This document shows, one piece after another, positions 30,427 to 40,162 of a stretch of DNA of 64,000 bases. This stretch comes from Enterobacter sp. Cy-643. GTDB taxonomy: Bacteria > Pseudomonadota > Gammaproteobacteria > Enterobacterales > Enterobacteriaceae. Position 1 is the first letter of the stretch. Each line of letters starts with the position of its first letter. Position numbers and translations under genes: made by a program. The notes under the pieces were generated by a model that was given only the letters and a program-made list of their open reading frames with translations, made no database searches and was not told where the DNA came from. The stretch spans positions 1,116,001-1,180,000 of the forward strand of contig NZ_VWWV01000001.1 in the NCBI RefSeq assembly GCF_011752815.1, read 5' to 3'.

Positions 30427-32063
30427 TCTTTTTTCGCCTCTTCATTTTCCCTGGACACGCCCGCAAACGAGGCGTTGCCGAACGGGCTAAGCACCAGACC
30501 TTTCATGTCATAGCGGTAGGCCTGCAGCCTTAACGACGAGGCCAGCGGCAGTACAGGTAGCTCGGCGGACAGAATATCCTGCGCTTCGTTATAGGCCTCA
30601 ATGCGGGCGGAAAGCTGCTGTGAAGAGAGGGCTTTTTGCAGCACGCTATCGAAATGCGGGTTGCACCAGCGGGCATAGTTAGTTTGTGAGCCAATCGCCG
30701 CGCAGCTCAACATCGGGCGGAAGAAGCTGTCCGGATCGTTACTGTCCGTTGCCCAGCCGGCAAGCGTTAGATCGTGGTTCATGTCCATTAGCCTGGCCTC
30801 CTGGAAACGGCCCTCCATCGGCACGATAATCACTTTCACGCCAATTTGCGCCATATCAGCCTGAATAAGCTCGGCGGTTTTCAACGGGCTTGGGTTCCAG
30901 GCCTGAGAACTGGTCGGCACCCACAGACGAAGTTCCAGTTTATCCACGCCCAGCGCTTTCAACTGCTCACGAGCTTTCGCCGGGTTGTATTCGGTGATTT
31001 TTGCGTCGTTATCGTAGGCCCAGGAGGCGCGAGGCAAAATGGATGCGGCCGTTTCTGCCGTGCCGTAATAAATAGACTGCATCAGGCGCTGATTATTAAT
31101 GGCCAGGGACAGCGCGTGGCGAACGGCCGGATTATTCAGCGGCGGCTTGTTGGTGTTAAACGCCAGATAGGCGATATTCATGCCCGGGCGCAGCGTCAGG
31201 CGCAGACGCGGATCGTCGCGCAGAATAGTTAGCTGGCTTGCCGCAGGCCAGGCCAGCACGTCGCATTCGCCGGTGAGCAGTTTGGAAAGACGGCCGGTGC
31301 CGCCGGAACCCAGATCGACCACCACCTGCGGCATCAGCGGTACGCCGCGCCAGAAGTGCTGGTTGCGCGCCAGGCGAATGTACTGCCCGGCGCGGTATTC
31401 GCTGAGCAGGAAAGGTCCGGTGCCGACCGGCTGCCTGTCCATCAATTCCTGGTGGTCAGCTTTGGTCAACTGGGCGGCGTATTCGGCAGACATCACGGAC
31501 GCATAATGGGTCGCGAGGTGCCAGAGGAAGGAGGCATCCGGCTTGTTGAGGCGGAATTCAACGGTGTTGTCATCCAGTTTGCGAACGCTTTTCACCGTTT
31601 CCGGGAACTGGAGGCTGTCAAAATAGGGATAGCTGCCGCCGTTAACGTTATGCCACGGATGGTTGCGGTCGAAGATACGCTCAAAGGTAAACACCACATC
31701 ATCGGCGTTTAACGCGCGAGAGGGCTTAAACCATGCCGTCGTCTGGAACTGGACATTGTGGCGCAGGTGGAAGCGGTAAGTGGCACCGTTATCCAGCACT
31801 TCCCAGCTTTCCGCGAGTTCAGGCACCAGGCGATAGGTATAAGGATCGACGTCCAGCAGCCGGTCATAAAGCTGCGCCGCCAGCGTGTCAACGGTCAGGC
31901 CGCCGCTGGTCATCTGCGGGTTAAAGGTGTTGACCTGCCCGTTGACGCAATAAACAAAGCCACTGCGGCGAATATCTGCCGGTTTTTCAGCGGTTGCAGC
32001 GGCACTTGCCGCGCCGCTCAGGCAGCATAAACCCAGTAACAGGGAGGAGAGCATTCCGCGCAT
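30423..32063 (-). CDS. sapA: SapA, periplasmic solute-binding protein
   Basis: A 546-residue extracytoplasmic binding protein of family 5 (dipeptide/nickel type). The signal peptide [20 protein letters not shown] is followed by the mature region with [18 protein letters not shown] place the start at 32063, matching E. coli SapA; a reading from 32123 would put 20 non-signal residues in front. In Salmonella and Haemophilus SapA binds host antimicrobial peptides or haem for uptake. It is the first gene of sapABCDF and sits next to pspF. E. coli has ymjA and the puu operon in this gap; they are missing here. Confidence 0.95.
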   Translation of the reverse strand: MRGMLSSLLLGLCCLSGAASAAATAEKPADIRRSGFVYCVNGQVNTFNPQMTSGGLTVDTLAAQLYDRLLDVDPYTYRLVPELAESWEVLDNGATYRFHLRHNVQFQTTAWFKPSRALNADDVVFTFERIFDRNHPWHNVNGGSYPYFDSLQFPETVKSVRKLDDNTVEFRLNKPDASFLWHLATHYASVMSAEYAAQLTKADHQELMDRQPVGTGPFLLSEYRAGQYIRLARNQHFWRGVPLMPQVVVDLGSGGTGRLSKLLTGECDVLAWPAASQLTILRDDPRLRLTLRPGMNIAYLAFNTNKPPLNNPAVRHALSLAINNQRLMQSIYYGTAETAASILPRASWAYDNDAKITEYNPAKAREQLKALGVDKLELRLWVPTSSQAWNPSPLKTAELIQADMAQIGVKVIIVPMEGRFQEARLMDMNHDLTLAGWATDSNDPDSFFRPMLSCAAIGSQTNYARWCNPHFDSVLQKALSSQQLSARIEAYNEAQDILSAELPVLPLASSLRLQAYRYDMKGLVLSPFGNASFAGVSRENEEAKKE

Positions 32064-32163
32064 AAGTTTTTGAGTTATCTCAAGTGATGGGCAAAGTGTA
32101 TCGCACTCTTGCCTTCTCCCCAAAATTACTGGTGACGATCGGCAATTTTCTGCGCAGGACGAT

Positions 32164-32189
32164 GAAAAAAACGCCGTTCAGTCCGGCGT
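32164..32189 (-). terminator. pspF terminator overlapping its stop codon
   Basis: Minus-strand stem ACGCCG / CGGCGT followed by TTTTTTC. The stop codon at 32178-32180 falls in the loop, so the left arm is coding. Confidence 0.75.
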
Positions 32190-33176
32190 CAGGCTGCTTA
32201 ACTGGTGTTTTTTCAGCATCGCTCGTAGCTGATGATAACTCACGCCCAGCAGTTCTGCAGCCCGGCGCTGGTTAAAAGTTGCCTGCTTCAGGCTTTGTTC
32301 CAGCAGTTTTTTTTCCTGTTCGTTTTGCCAGCTTCGCAGATCGAGCGGCAGGCCCGGCAGGCTCGTCGGAGCCGTTTGTCTGGCCTGATGTAGCGGGGCA
32401 GGTTTATGAGTGAAAGGGTTAAGGATAATGTTGTCCAGCGCTTCATCGCTTGAGCCGTGGCGGTACACCGAACGCTCGACCACGTTTTTCAGCTCGCGGA
32501 TGTTGCCCGGCCAGCCATAGTTAAGCAGCGTCTCGCAGGCGCGGTCGGTGAAGCCGGGGAACAGCGGCAGATTAAGTTCCCGGCACATTTGAATCGCAAA
32601 ATGATCGGCCAGCAGCAGGATATCCGAGCGTCGCTCGCGCAGGGGCGGGAGCATCACTACGTCAAACGCCAGCCTGTCCAGCAGGTCGGCACGGAATTTT
32701 CCTTGTTCAGCCAGCTCAGGCAAATCGGCGTTGGTGGCGCAGACCAGGCGAGTGTTCACCTGCAGCGGCTGGCTGCCGCCCACGCGCTCAAGTTCACCGT
32801 ATTCCACCACCCGCAGCAGTTTCTCCTGCACCAGCATTGGGGCCGTGGCCAGCTCATCAAGAAACAGCGTGCCGCCTTCCGCGCGCTCGAAACGCCCCTG
32901 ATGGCGCTTTTGTGCGCCGGTAAACGCGCCGGCTTCGTGGCCAAACAGCTCGCTGTCCAGCAGGTTTTCATTCAGCGCCGCGCAGTTGAGGGAGATAAAC
33001 GGCCCCTGCCAGCGCTGGGAGAGGAAATGCAGGCGGTTGGCGATCAGTTCTTTCCCTGTGCCGCGTTCGCCGATAACCAGCACCGGCTTATTCAGCGGAG
33101 CCAGGCGGGAAACCTGTTCCATCACCTCCAGGAAGCTATTAGCCTCCCCGATGAGGCTGTCCTTATTTTCAGGCAT
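32178..33176 (-). CDS. pspF: PspF, sigma-54-dependent activator of the phage-shock operon
   Basis: A 332-residue AAA+ enhancer-binding protein without a receiver domain. It has Walker A (GERGTGKELIANRL), the sigma-54 contact loop GAFTGA (GHEAGAFTGAQKRH), Walker B region GGTLFLDELATAP and a C-terminal Fis-type helix-turn-helix (QRRAAELLGVSYHQLRAML). PspF activates pspA when membrane stress pulls PspA away from it, and is divergent from pspA across 172 bases. Confidence 0.96.
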   Translation of the reverse strand: MPENKDSLIGEANSFLEVMEQVSRLAPLNKPVLVIGERGTGKELIANRLHFLSQRWQGPFISLNCAALNENLLDSELFGHEAGAFTGAQKRHQGRFERAEGGTLFLDELATAPMLVQEKLLRVVEYGELERVGGSQPLQVNTRLVCATNADLPELAEQGKFRADLLDRLAFDVVMLPPLRERRSDILLLADHFAIQMCRELNLPLFPGFTDRACETLLNYGWPGNIRELKNVVERSVYRHGSSDEALDNIILNPFTHKPAPLHQARQTAPTSLPGLPLDLRSWQNEQEKKLLEQSLKQATFNQRRAAELLGVSYHQLRAMLKKHQLSSLTPD

Positions 33177-33274
33177 GGTTAAATTCCCTAATAGTTAGTT
33201 AATTTAACCACTATAGCGGGTTTTGTTGGAGCGTCAAATTTCAATGAATCCTTATTAATCAATGAAATAAAAAG

Positions 33275-33291
33275 TTGGCACGGATGCTGCA
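33275..33291 (+). promoter_or_regulatory. Sigma-54 promoter of pspABCD
   Basis: TTGGCACGGATGCTGCA has the invariant GG (33277-33278) and GC (33289-33290) exactly ten bases apart, as in the -24/-12 consensus. Transcription should start near 33302, about 47 bases before pspA. The A/T-rich stretch just upstream (AATCAATGAAATAA) resembles an IHF site. Confidence 0.88.
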
Positions 33292-33348
33292 ATATTCAGC
33301 CAGAGCAGCGTGCTTTGCACCTGAGATAATGACTAAGAGGATTGAATT

Positions 33349-34017
33349 ATGGGTATTTTTTCTCGTTTTGCCGACATCGTGAATGCGAACATCAACTCCC
33401 TGCTGGAGAAAGCGGAAGATCCGCAGAAGCTGGTGCGCCTGATGATTCAGGAAATGGAAGACACGCTGGTGGAAGTGCGTTCCACCTCAGCCCGCGCGCT
33501 GGCCGAGAAGAAACAGCTGAGCCGCCGCGTCGAGCAGGCGACCGCACAGCAGGCCGAATGGCAGGAAAAAGCCGAACTGGCGTTGCGTAAAGAGAAAGAA
33601 GATCTGGCGCGTGCCGCGCTGATTGAAAAACAGAAGCTGACAGATTTAATCGTCACGCTGGAAAATGAAGTTGTGCACGTGGATGAAACGCTGGCGCGCA
33701 TGAAAAAAGAGATCGGCGAGCTTGAAAACAAGCTGAGCGAAACTCGCGCTCGCCAGCAGGCGCTGACCCTGCGTCATCAGGCTGCCTCTTCTTCGCGCGA
33801 TGTTCGCCGTCAGCTGGATAGCGGTAAACTGGATGAAGCGATGGCGCGGTTCGAATCTTTCGAGCGCCGCATTGACCAGATGGAATCCGAGGCGGAAAGC
33901 CACGGGTTTGGCAAACAGAAATCGTTGGATACCCAGTTTGCCGAGCTGAAGGCCGATGATGAAATCAGCGCTCAGATAGCGGCGCTGAAAGCAAAAATGA
34001 ACCAGGATCGTCAATAA
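33349..34017 (+). CDS. pspA: PspA, phage-shock membrane-stress effector (IM30 family)
   Basis: A 222-residue, almost wholly helical coiled-coil protein beginning [20 protein letters not shown], whose amphipathic first helix binds stressed membranes. PspA has two jobs: as a repressor it binds PspF, and as an effector it oligomerises on the inner membrane to limit proton leakage. Length equals that of E. coli. It is the first gene of pspABCD behind a sigma-54 promoter. Confidence 0.97.
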   Translation: MGIFSRFADIVNANINSLLEKAEDPQKLVRLMIQEMEDTLVEVRSTSARALAEKKQLSRRVEQATAQQAEWQEKAELALRKEKEDLARAALIEKQKLTDLIVTLENEVVHVDETLARMKKEIGELENKLSETRARQQALTLRHQAASSSRDVRRQLDSGKLDEAMARFESFERRIDQMESEAESHGFGKQKSLDTQFAELKADDEISAQIAALKAKMNQDRQ

Positions 34018-34078
34018 TAATCCAGGCCGCGGTGCGCAGGGCGTACCGCGACGCAAGCCTGACCTGTAAGGAGTACAC

Positions 34079-34303
34079 ATGACCGCGCTTTTTCTTGCTA
34101 TCCCGCTGACCATCTTTGTGCTGTTCGTGGCGCCGATTTGGCTGTGGCTTCACTACAGCAACCGTTCTAACGGGGAGCAGCTTTCACAGAGTGAACAGCA
34201 GCGCCTCGCCCAGTTGACCGATGAGGCGCGACAAATGCGGGAGCGTATTCAGTCTCTGGAACAGATCCTTGATGCCGAACACCCGAACTGGAGAAACAAC
34301 TAA
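34079..34303 (+). CDS. pspB: PspB, phage-shock membrane sensor subunit
   Basis: A 74-residue protein with one N-terminal membrane helix (FLAIPLTIFVLFVAPIWLWL) and a cytoplasmic leucine-zipper-like coiled coil (LTDEARQMRERIQSLEQIL). PspB and PspC sense secretin or membrane stress and release PspA from PspF. An AAGGAG box precedes the ATG. Its TAA overlaps the pspC ATG by one base. Confidence 0.96.
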   Translation: MTALFLAIPLTIFVLFVAPIWLWLHYSNRSNGEQLSQSEQQRLAQLTDEARQMRERIQSLEQILDAEHPNWRNN

Positions 34304-34662
34304 TGGTGAATTCATTTTCCGGTCGTAAGCTGTGGCGCATCCCTGAAAAAGGGATGATCAAAGGGGTTTGCGCGGGCATTGCGCAGTATCTTGATGTCCC
34401 GGTGAAGCTGGTGCGCGCCATTGCGATTTTATCGATATTCTTTGGCCTGTCGTTCTTTGTGCTGGTGGCCTACATCGTGATGACATTTGTGCTGGATCCG
34501 ATGCCCTACGGTGCAGATGAAAAAAACGCCCAGCCCACCAGCCGCGATCTGCTGAATGCGGTGGATGCGGAGCTGGCTGCCGGTGAGCAGCGTTTACGCT
34601 CGATGGAGCGCTACATTACGTCTGACACTTTCACGTTGCGCAGCCGTTTTCGTCAGCTGTAA
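34303..34662 (+). CDS. pspC: PspC, phage-shock membrane sensor
   Basis: A 119-residue protein. The PspC domain (IKGVCAGIAQYLDVPVKLVR) is followed by a long hydrophobic segment (AILSIFFGLSFFVLVAYIVM) and a cytoplasmic end with helical character (LNAVDAELAAGEQRLRSMER). With PspB it relays stress to PspA and protects against mislocalised secretins. Length equals E. coli PspC. A repeat element separates it from pspD. Confidence 0.96.
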   Translation: MVNSFSGRKLWRIPEKGMIKGVCAGIAQYLDVPVKLVRAIAILSIFFGLSFFVLVAYIVMTFVLDPMPYGADEKNAQPTSRDLLNAVDAELAAGEQRLRSMERYITSDTFTLRSRFRQL

Positions 34663-34667
34663 AACAA

Positions 34668-34820
34668 CCCTCACCCTAACCCTCTCCCTGAGGGAGAGGG
34701 GACAAACAGGCGCGATTCTGCCACTGAGGGAGAGGGGACAAACAGGCGCTATTCTGCCATTGAGGGAGAGGGCATAAACAGGTTTTCTCCCTCTCCTGGG
34801 GGAGAGGGCCGGGGTGAGGG
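34668..34820. repeat. Intergenic element with inverted ends and internal 36-bp tandem units
   Basis: It starts CCCTCACCCTAACCCTCTCC and ends with the near-complement GAGAGGGCCGGGGTGAGGG. Between them, exact 36-base periods begin at 34689, 34725 and (partial) 34761, each starting TGAGGGAGAGGG and containing CAAACAGGCG. It resembles REP/REPIN-type extragenic elements and would fold into hairpins within the psp mRNA. A relative is at 57633-57831. Confidence 0.75.
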
Positions 34821-34873
34821 CGACCAGGCTCAACGGCTGGCCCACAACGCAATTAACCGCTTTTGGAGAGACT

Positions 34874-35104
34874 ATGACTACATTCCATTCCGTCAGCCAG
34901 AAAGCTAAACCAGGCCTGAAACTTGCCGGGAAGCTTGCTTTACTTGCCGCGCTGCGGTTCGGCCCGGCGGGTTTTGCGGCGTGGGCGATAAAATCCGTTG
35001 CCCGTCGTCCGCTTAAAATGGTGCTGGCCGTGGTGCTGGAGCCGTTACTGACCCGCATCCTGCGTAACGTCTCAGATCGTTACGATCGCCGCATGGCAAA
35101 ATAA
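34874..35104 (+). CDS. pspD: PspD, phage-shock peripheral membrane protein
   Basis: A 76-residue protein. The conserved part [20 protein letters not shown], then [20 protein letters not shown], matches E. coli PspD. It is basic with two moderately hydrophobic helices. Role poorly known; it is the last gene of pspABCD and not required for induction. The E. coli rhodanese gene pspE is absent downstream, and ycjX follows directly. The ATG at 34874 follows a GGAGAG box. Confidence 0.92.
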   Translation: MTTFHSVSQKAKPGLKLAGKLALLAALRFGPAGFAAWAIKSVARRPLKMVLAVVLEPLLTRILRNVSDRYDRRMAK

Positions 35105-35215
35105 CCCTCCTCGCGCAGGGATCCCTCCTGCTTAATGTTTTGATTCTCGGTAATCAGCCCCATTTGATATTATCAATAAAGCTATTTTCTGCAGCGGAAG
35201 GCAATCAGGACGCTT

Positions 35216-36613
35216 ATGAACCGACTCAAAAACGAACTTAACGCCCTGGTAAACCGGGGCGTCGATCGTCATTTACGCCTCGCGGTAACCGGGCTGAGCC
35301 GCAGCGGTAAAACCGCATTTATCACCGCGATGGTCAACCAGTTGCTGGGCATTCACACCGGCGCACGGCTGCCAATGCTTAGCGCCGCGCGTGAAGAGCG
35401 TTTGCTCGGCGTTAAGCGCGTGCCGCAGCGCGATCTGGGCATTCAGCGTTTCACCTATGATGAAGGCATGGCGCAGCTGTTTGGGACGCCTCCGGCCTGG
35501 CCGACGCCGACTCGTGGCGTAAGCGAAATGCGCCTTGCGCTTCGCTACCGCTCCAACGATTCGCTGCTGCGCCACTTCAAAGACACGTCCACGCTTTACC
35601 TGGAAATTGTGGATTATCCGGGGGAGTGGCTGCTCGACCTGCCTATGCTGGCGCAGGATTACCTGAGCTGGTCGCGCCAGATGACAGGCCTGCTGCAGGG
35701 CCAGCGTGCCGAGTGGTCGGCGGAATGGCGTCGCCTTTGCGAGGGTTTAGATCCTCTCGCTCCCGCCGATGAAAACCGCCTGGCGGCGATTGCCGAAGCG
35801 TGGACCGACTACCTGATGCGCTGCAAAAAAGAAGGGCTGCATTTTATTCAGCCGGGGCGTTTTGTGTTGCCCGGAGACATGGCGGGCGCGCCCGCGCTGC
35901 AGTTCTTCCCGTGGCCGGACGTGGACAGCTTTGGTGAGTCGAAGCTTGCCCAGGCGGATAAGGGCAGCAACATCGGTACGCTGCGCGCGCGTTTTGATTA
36001 CTACTGTGAAAAGGTGGTGAAAGGGTTCTACAAGAACCACTTCCTGCGCTTTGACAGGCAGATTGTGTTGGTGGACTGCCTGCAGCCGCTCAACAGCGGG
36101 CCCCAGGCGTTCAACGACATGCGGCTGGCGTTAACCCAGTTAATGCAAAGCTTCCACTACGGGCAGCGCACGCTGTTCCGTCGCCTGTTTTCCCCGGTGA
36201 TCGATAAGCTGCTGTTTGCCGCCACCAAAGCCGATCATGTTACGGTAGACCAGCACGCTAACATGGTTTCTCTCCTGCAACAGCTGGTGCAGGACGCCTG
36301 GCAAAATGCGGCCTTCGAAGGCATCAGTATGGACTGTATGGGGCTGGCTTCCGTGCAGGCGACGCAAAGCGGCATGGTGGACGTGCAGGGGGAGCAAATC
36401 CCGGCGCTGCGCGGCAATCGCCTGAGCGACGGTGCGCCGCTGACGGTGTATCCGGGGGAGGTGCCTTCGCGCCTGCCCGGCAATGCTTTCTGGCAAAATC
36501 AGGGTTTTCAGTTTGAGCAGTTCCGCCCGCAGGTGATGGACGTTGACCGTCCGCTGCCGCACATCAGGCTGGACGCGGCGCTGGAATTTTTAATTGGAGA
36601 TAAATTGCGATGA
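35216..36613 (+). CDS. ycjX: YcjX, P-loop protein of the YcjX/DUF463 family
   Basis: A 465-residue protein, the same length as in E. coli. A P-loop [15 protein letters not shown] is at about residue 26, and a Walker-B-like [17 protein letters not shown] follows at about 125; structural work places the family near dynamin-like or Ras-like GTPases. It is induced with heat shock and often genetically linked to psp genes, consistent with a membrane-stress role. The TGA overlaps the ycjF ATG by 4 bases. Confidence 0.93.
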   Translation: MNRLKNELNALVNRGVDRHLRLAVTGLSRSGKTAFITAMVNQLLGIHTGARLPMLSAAREERLLGVKRVPQRDLGIQRFTYDEGMAQLFGTPPAWPTPTRGVSEMRLALRYRSNDSLLRHFKDTSTLYLEIVDYPGEWLLDLPMLAQDYLSWSRQMTGLLQGQRAEWSAEWRRLCEGLDPLAPADENRLAAIAEAWTDYLMRCKKEGLHFIQPGRFVLPGDMAGAPALQFFPWPDVDSFGESKLAQADKGSNIGTLRARFDYYCEKVVKGFYKNHFLRFDRQIVLVDCLQPLNSGPQAFNDMRLALTQLMQSFHYGQRTLFRRLFSPVIDKLLFAATKADHVTVDQHANMVSLLQQLVQDAWQNAAFEGISMDCMGLASVQATQSGMVDVQGEQIPALRGNRLSDGAPLTVYPGEVPSRLPGNAFWQNQGFQFEQFRPQVMDVDRPLPHIRLDAALEFLIGDKLR

Positions 36614-37677
36614 GCGATCCTATTAAACCGCGCATCGATTTTGCGCAGCCGCTGGAGGCGGAAAAAGAGCAGGACTGGAAAGCGGCACACGCGTTCAGTG
36701 AACCGGAAGCGCAAAAGTTTACCCCGGTCACCACCCGCGTTGAAACGCTCGCCGACGAAGAAGGGCAGGCCGAGGCCGTTATTGAAGCTGCTTTAAGGCC
36801 GAAACGCAGCCTGTGGCGCAAAATGGTGACAGCCGGACTGGCGCTGTTTGGCGTCAGCGTCGTGGCCCAGGGCGTACAGTGGACCCACAACGCTTTTGTG
36901 ACTCAGGACTGGATCGCGCTTGGCGGTGGCGTTGCCGGAGGGCTTATCGTTGCGGCTGGCGTCGGCTCGATTGCCAGCGAATGGCGGCGGCTGTGGCGTT
37001 TGCGCCAGCGTGCCGAAGAGCGCGACGAGGCCCGGGAGCTGCTCGCCAGTCACGGCACCGGCAGAGGGCGAGCGTTCTGCGAAAAACTGGCCAGCCAGGC
37101 CGGGCTGGACAAAGGCCATCCGGCGCTGCAGCGCTGGTATGCCTCGATCCATGAAACCCACAACGACCGGGAAGTCGTGGCGCTTTATGCCCAGCTTGTT
37201 CAGCCGGTGCTGGACGCGCAGGCCCGGCGTGAAATTAGCCGCTCGGCCGCCGAATCCACGCTGATGATCGCCGTCAGCCCGCTGGCGCTGGTGGACATGG
37301 CATTTATTGCCTGGCGCAACCTGCGCCTGATCAACCGCATCGCCACGCTGTACGGTATCGAACTGGGCTATTTCAGCCGTATTCGCCTGTTCCGCCTGGT
37401 GCTGCTGAATATTGCTTTCGCCGGGGCGAGCGAGCTGGTGCGTGAAGTTGGTATGGACTGGATGTCACAGGATATAGCCGCCAGACTTTCGGCCCGCGCG
37501 GCGCAGGGTATTGGCGCCGGGCTGTTGACTGCCCGTCTGGGCATTAAGGCGATGGAGCTGTGTCGCCCGCTACCCTGGCTGGAAGATGACAAGCCACGGC
37601 TGGGCGATTTCCGCAAACAGCTGCTGGTTCAGCTGAAAGAGACGCTGGCCTCCGGGAAAAACAAACCAGCAAACTGA
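36610..37677 (+). CDS. ycjF: YcjF, inner-membrane protein (DUF697-type)
   Basis: A 355-residue protein with a charged cytoplasmic N-terminus, two adjacent membrane helices ([17 protein letters not shown] and [20 protein letters not shown]) and a C-terminal part with a further weak hydrophobic region ([20 protein letters not shown]). It is co-translated with ycjX; the two are near-always paired, suggesting a P-loop protein and its membrane partner. Biochemical role unknown. A tetraloop terminator follows. Confidence 0.93.
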   Translation: MSDPIKPRIDFAQPLEAEKEQDWKAAHAFSEPEAQKFTPVTTRVETLADEEGQAEAVIEAALRPKRSLWRKMVTAGLALFGVSVVAQGVQWTHNAFVTQDWIALGGGVAGGLIVAAGVGSIASEWRRLWRLRQRAEERDEARELLASHGTGRGRAFCEKLASQAGLDKGHPALQRWYASIHETHNDREVVALYAQLVQPVLDAQARREISRSAAESTLMIAVSPLALVDMAFIAWRNLRLINRIATLYGIELGYFSRIRLFRLVLLNIAFAGASELVREVGMDWMSQDIAARLSARAAQGIGAGLLTARLGIKAMELCRPLPWLEDDKPRLGDFRKQLLVQLKETLASGKNKPAN

Positions 37678-37694
37678 ATCGGTTAGATTGATCT

Positions 37695-37723
37695 AAAGGG
37701 TAGCTTCGGCTGCCCTTTGTTGT
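37695..37723 (+). terminator. ycjXF terminator
   Basis: A 10-bp stem AAAGGGTAGC / GCTGCCCTTT closed by a TTCG tetraloop, followed by GTTGTTT. Confidence 0.85.
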
Positions 37724-37903
37724 TTACAGCTTACGTATAAATTTCACGCTTGTTGACCAGTGGTTTGTCTTTTAGTGTCAACATTTCATGACAGGCATCT
37801 TCTTGCCAACGGCTAACTGCGTTATTATCCCTGCAACTCTATGAGGTCCTTCAGCCTGGCTGAAGGTCGTATAGGCCGTTTTCCGTAACATAAGGTCACC
37901 TGC

Positions 37904-39466
37904 ATGCGTCTGGAAGTCTTTTGTCAGGACCGCCTTGGTCTCACTCGTGAACTGCTCGATCTGTTAGTGCTGCGCGGCATTGATTTGCGCGGTATCGAAA
38001 TTGACCCGATTGGGCGTATTTACCTTAATTTTTCCTCCCTTGATTTTGAATCTTTCAGCAGCCTGATGGCGGAAATTCGCCGCATCCCTGACGTTACCGA
38101 CGTGCGTAAAGTGCCGTGGATGCCTTCCGAACGTGAACATCGCGCCCTGAGCGCACTCCTTGAAGCGCTGCCGGAGCCGGTGCTGTCGCTGGATATGCGC
38201 AGTAAAGTTGAACTGGCCAATCCGGCAAGCTGCGCGCTGTTCGGGCAAAGCGAAGATCGTCTGCGTAACCATAATGCGGGCACGTTGATTAGCGGGTTTA
38301 ACTTTACCCGCTGGCTGGAGAGCGAACCGCACGATTCCCATACCGAACATGTTGTGATCCACGGGCAAAACTTCCTGCTGGAGATCACCCCGGTTCATCT
38401 GGATGGCGAAGATAATCAGCCGCTGCTGGTTGGCGCGGTTGTTATGCTGCGCTCTACCGTGCGCATGGGACGCCAGCTGCAAAACCTCTCCAGCAGCGAT
38501 TTCAGCGCCTTTGACCAGATTGTCGCCGTCAGCCAGAAAATGCGTCATGTGGTTGAGCAGGCGCGCAAACTGTCGCTGTTGAATGCCCCGTTGCTGATTG
38601 TGGGCGATACCGGCACGGGCAAAGATCTTCTGGCCAATGCCTGCCACCTGAGCAGCCCGCGAGCGCAAAAACCTTATCTGGCGCTGAACTGCGGCTCCAT
38701 TCCTGACGATGTGATCGAAAGCGAACTGTTTGGTCACGCGGCCGGAGCTTATGCCAACGCCGTCGAAGGCAAAAAAGGCTTCTTTGAGCAGGCCAACGGC
38801 GGGTCGGTACTGCTGGATGAAATCGGTGAAATGTCGCCGCGTATGCAGACCAAACTGCTGCGCTTCCTGAACGACGGCACGTTCCGTCGCGTCGGCGAAG
38901 AGCATGAGGTGCATGTTGATGTCCGCGTGATTTGCGCGACACAAAAAAATCTGGTGGAGCTGGTGCAGAAAGGCGAGTTCCGCGAGGATCTCTATTATCG
39001 CCTCAACGTGCTGACGCTGAACCTGCCGCCGCTGCGCGATCGCCCGCAGGATATCATGCCGCTGACGGAACTGTTTGTGGCGCGCTTTGCCGACGAGCAA
39101 GGGGTGCCGCGGCCTAAACTGTCACACGATTTAAGCAGCGTGCTGACCCGCTACGGCTGGCCGGGCAACGTGCGTCAGCTGAAAAATGCCATTTATCGCG
39201 CGTTAACTCAGCTGGAAGGTTACGAGCTGCGCCCGCAGGACATTCTGCTGCCGGACTTTGACTCGGCCAGCCTGGCCGTGGGGGAAGAGGCGATGGAAGG
39301 CTCGCTGGACGATATTACCAGCCGCTTTGAGCGCTCGGTATTGACGCAGCTTTACCGGAGTTATCCAAGCACGCGTAAGCTGGCAAAACGGCTGGGAGTT
39401 TCCCATACCGCGATCGCCAACAAGCTGCGTGAGTACGGACTGAGCCAGAAGAAGGGCGAAGAGTAA
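37904..39466 (+). CDS. tyrR: TyrR, aromatic amino acid regulator
   Basis: A 520-residue regulator of aromatic amino acid synthesis and transport. It has an N-terminal ACT domain (MRLEVFCQDRLGLTRELLDL), a PAS domain, an AAA+ domain with Walker A (GDTGTGKDLLANACH) and a C-terminal helix-turn-helix (TRKLAKRLGVSHTAIANKL). The sigma-54 contact motif GAFTGA is replaced by GAYANA, fitting TyrR's action on sigma-70 promoters. It binds Tyr, Phe or Trp. The order tyrR then convergent tpx is as in E. coli. Confidence 0.97.
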   Translation: MRLEVFCQDRLGLTRELLDLLVLRGIDLRGIEIDPIGRIYLNFSSLDFESFSSLMAEIRRIPDVTDVRKVPWMPSEREHRALSALLEALPEPVLSLDMRSKVELANPASCALFGQSEDRLRNHNAGTLISGFNFTRWLESEPHDSHTEHVVIHGQNFLLEITPVHLDGEDNQPLLVGAVVMLRSTVRMGRQLQNLSSSDFSAFDQIVAVSQKMRHVVEQARKLSLLNAPLLIVGDTGTGKDLLANACHLSSPRAQKPYLALNCGSIPDDVIESELFGHAAGAYANAVEGKKGFFEQANGGSVLLDEIGEMSPRMQTKLLRFLNDGTFRRVGEEHEVHVDVRVICATQKNLVELVQKGEFREDLYYRLNVLTLNLPPLRDRPQDIMPLTELFVARFADEQGVPRPKLSHDLSSVLTRYGWPGNVRQLKNAIYRALTQLEGYELRPQDILLPDFDSASLAVGEEAMEGSLDDITSRFERSVLTQLYRSYPSTRKLAKRLGVSHTAIANKLREYGLSQKKGEE

Positions 39467-39472
39467 AAACAA

Positions 39473-39500
39473 AAAACCCCGGAAATCCGGGGTTTTCTTT
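39473..39500. terminator. Bidirectional terminator between tyrR and tpx
   Basis: A 10-bp stem AAAACCCCGG / CCGGGGTTTT with loop AAAT; A/T runs on both sides serve both convergent genes. Confidence 0.9.
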
Positions 39501-39517
39501 TCATACAGGTCTGAGGC

Positions 39518-40024
39518 TTAAGCCTTCAGCACGTCCAGTGCCGCAGCGTAATCCGGCTCGGTGGTGATTTCATTCACCAGCTCGCTGAAGATCACTTCAT
39601 CGTTTTCATTGATAACCACTACCGCACGTGCGGTCAGGCCTTTCAGCGCGCCTTCGGCAATGCTGACGCCGTAAGTCTGCTGGAACTCAGGGTTACGCAG
39701 AGTGGACAGGGTGACAACGTTGTTCAGGCCTTCAGCGCCGCAGAAACGGGACTGCGCGAACGGCAGGTCGGCAGAAATACACAGCACAACGGTGTTATCC
39801 AGCTCGGTAGCCAGCTGGTTGAATTTGCGCACGGACGCGGCACACACGCCGGTGTCGATGCTTGGGAAAATATTCAGCACTTTACGTTTGCCGGCAAACT
39901 GGCTCAGCGCAACGTCAGAAAGATCTTTCGCGACCAGAGAGAAAGCGGCGGCTTTGCTGCCCTTCTGTGGGATCTGACCTGCAACCTTGACCGGGTTGCC
40001 CTGGAAATGAACGGTTTGTGACAT
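39518..40024 (-). CDS. tpx: Thiol peroxidase (Tpx)
   Basis: A 168-residue atypical 2-Cys peroxiredoxin that reduces hydrogen peroxide and, preferably, lipid hydroperoxides using thioredoxin. The peroxidatic cysteine is Cys61 ([12 protein letters not shown]) and the resolving cysteine Cys95 ([10 protein letters not shown]), both at E. coli numbering; Cys82 is also conserved. It is divergent from ycjG across 138 bases. Confidence 0.97.
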   Translation of the reverse strand: MSQTVHFQGNPVKVAGQIPQKGSKAAAFSLVAKDLSDVALSQFAGKRKVLNIFPSIDTGVCAASVRKFNQLATELDNTVVLCISADLPFAQSRFCGAEGLNNVVTLSTLRNPEFQQTYGVSIAEGALKGLTARAVVVINENDEVIFSELVNEITTEPDYAAALDVLKA

Positions 40025-40162
40025 GTTTAATCTTCCTTTTACATAAAATTAACGCCGGGAACAGTGTATTCCAGGAAATCCGTGATGAACATAAAAAACT
40101 GAAAGTACATGCAAAAGCGTGGGCTCGCTATACTCAGGCGATAACCCCAAGGGAGACTGATA

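Noticed and set aside
37964-39100. 378-codon open frame opposite tyrR
   Set aside because: Antisense shadow of tyrR; composition is atypical and no motif is recognisable.
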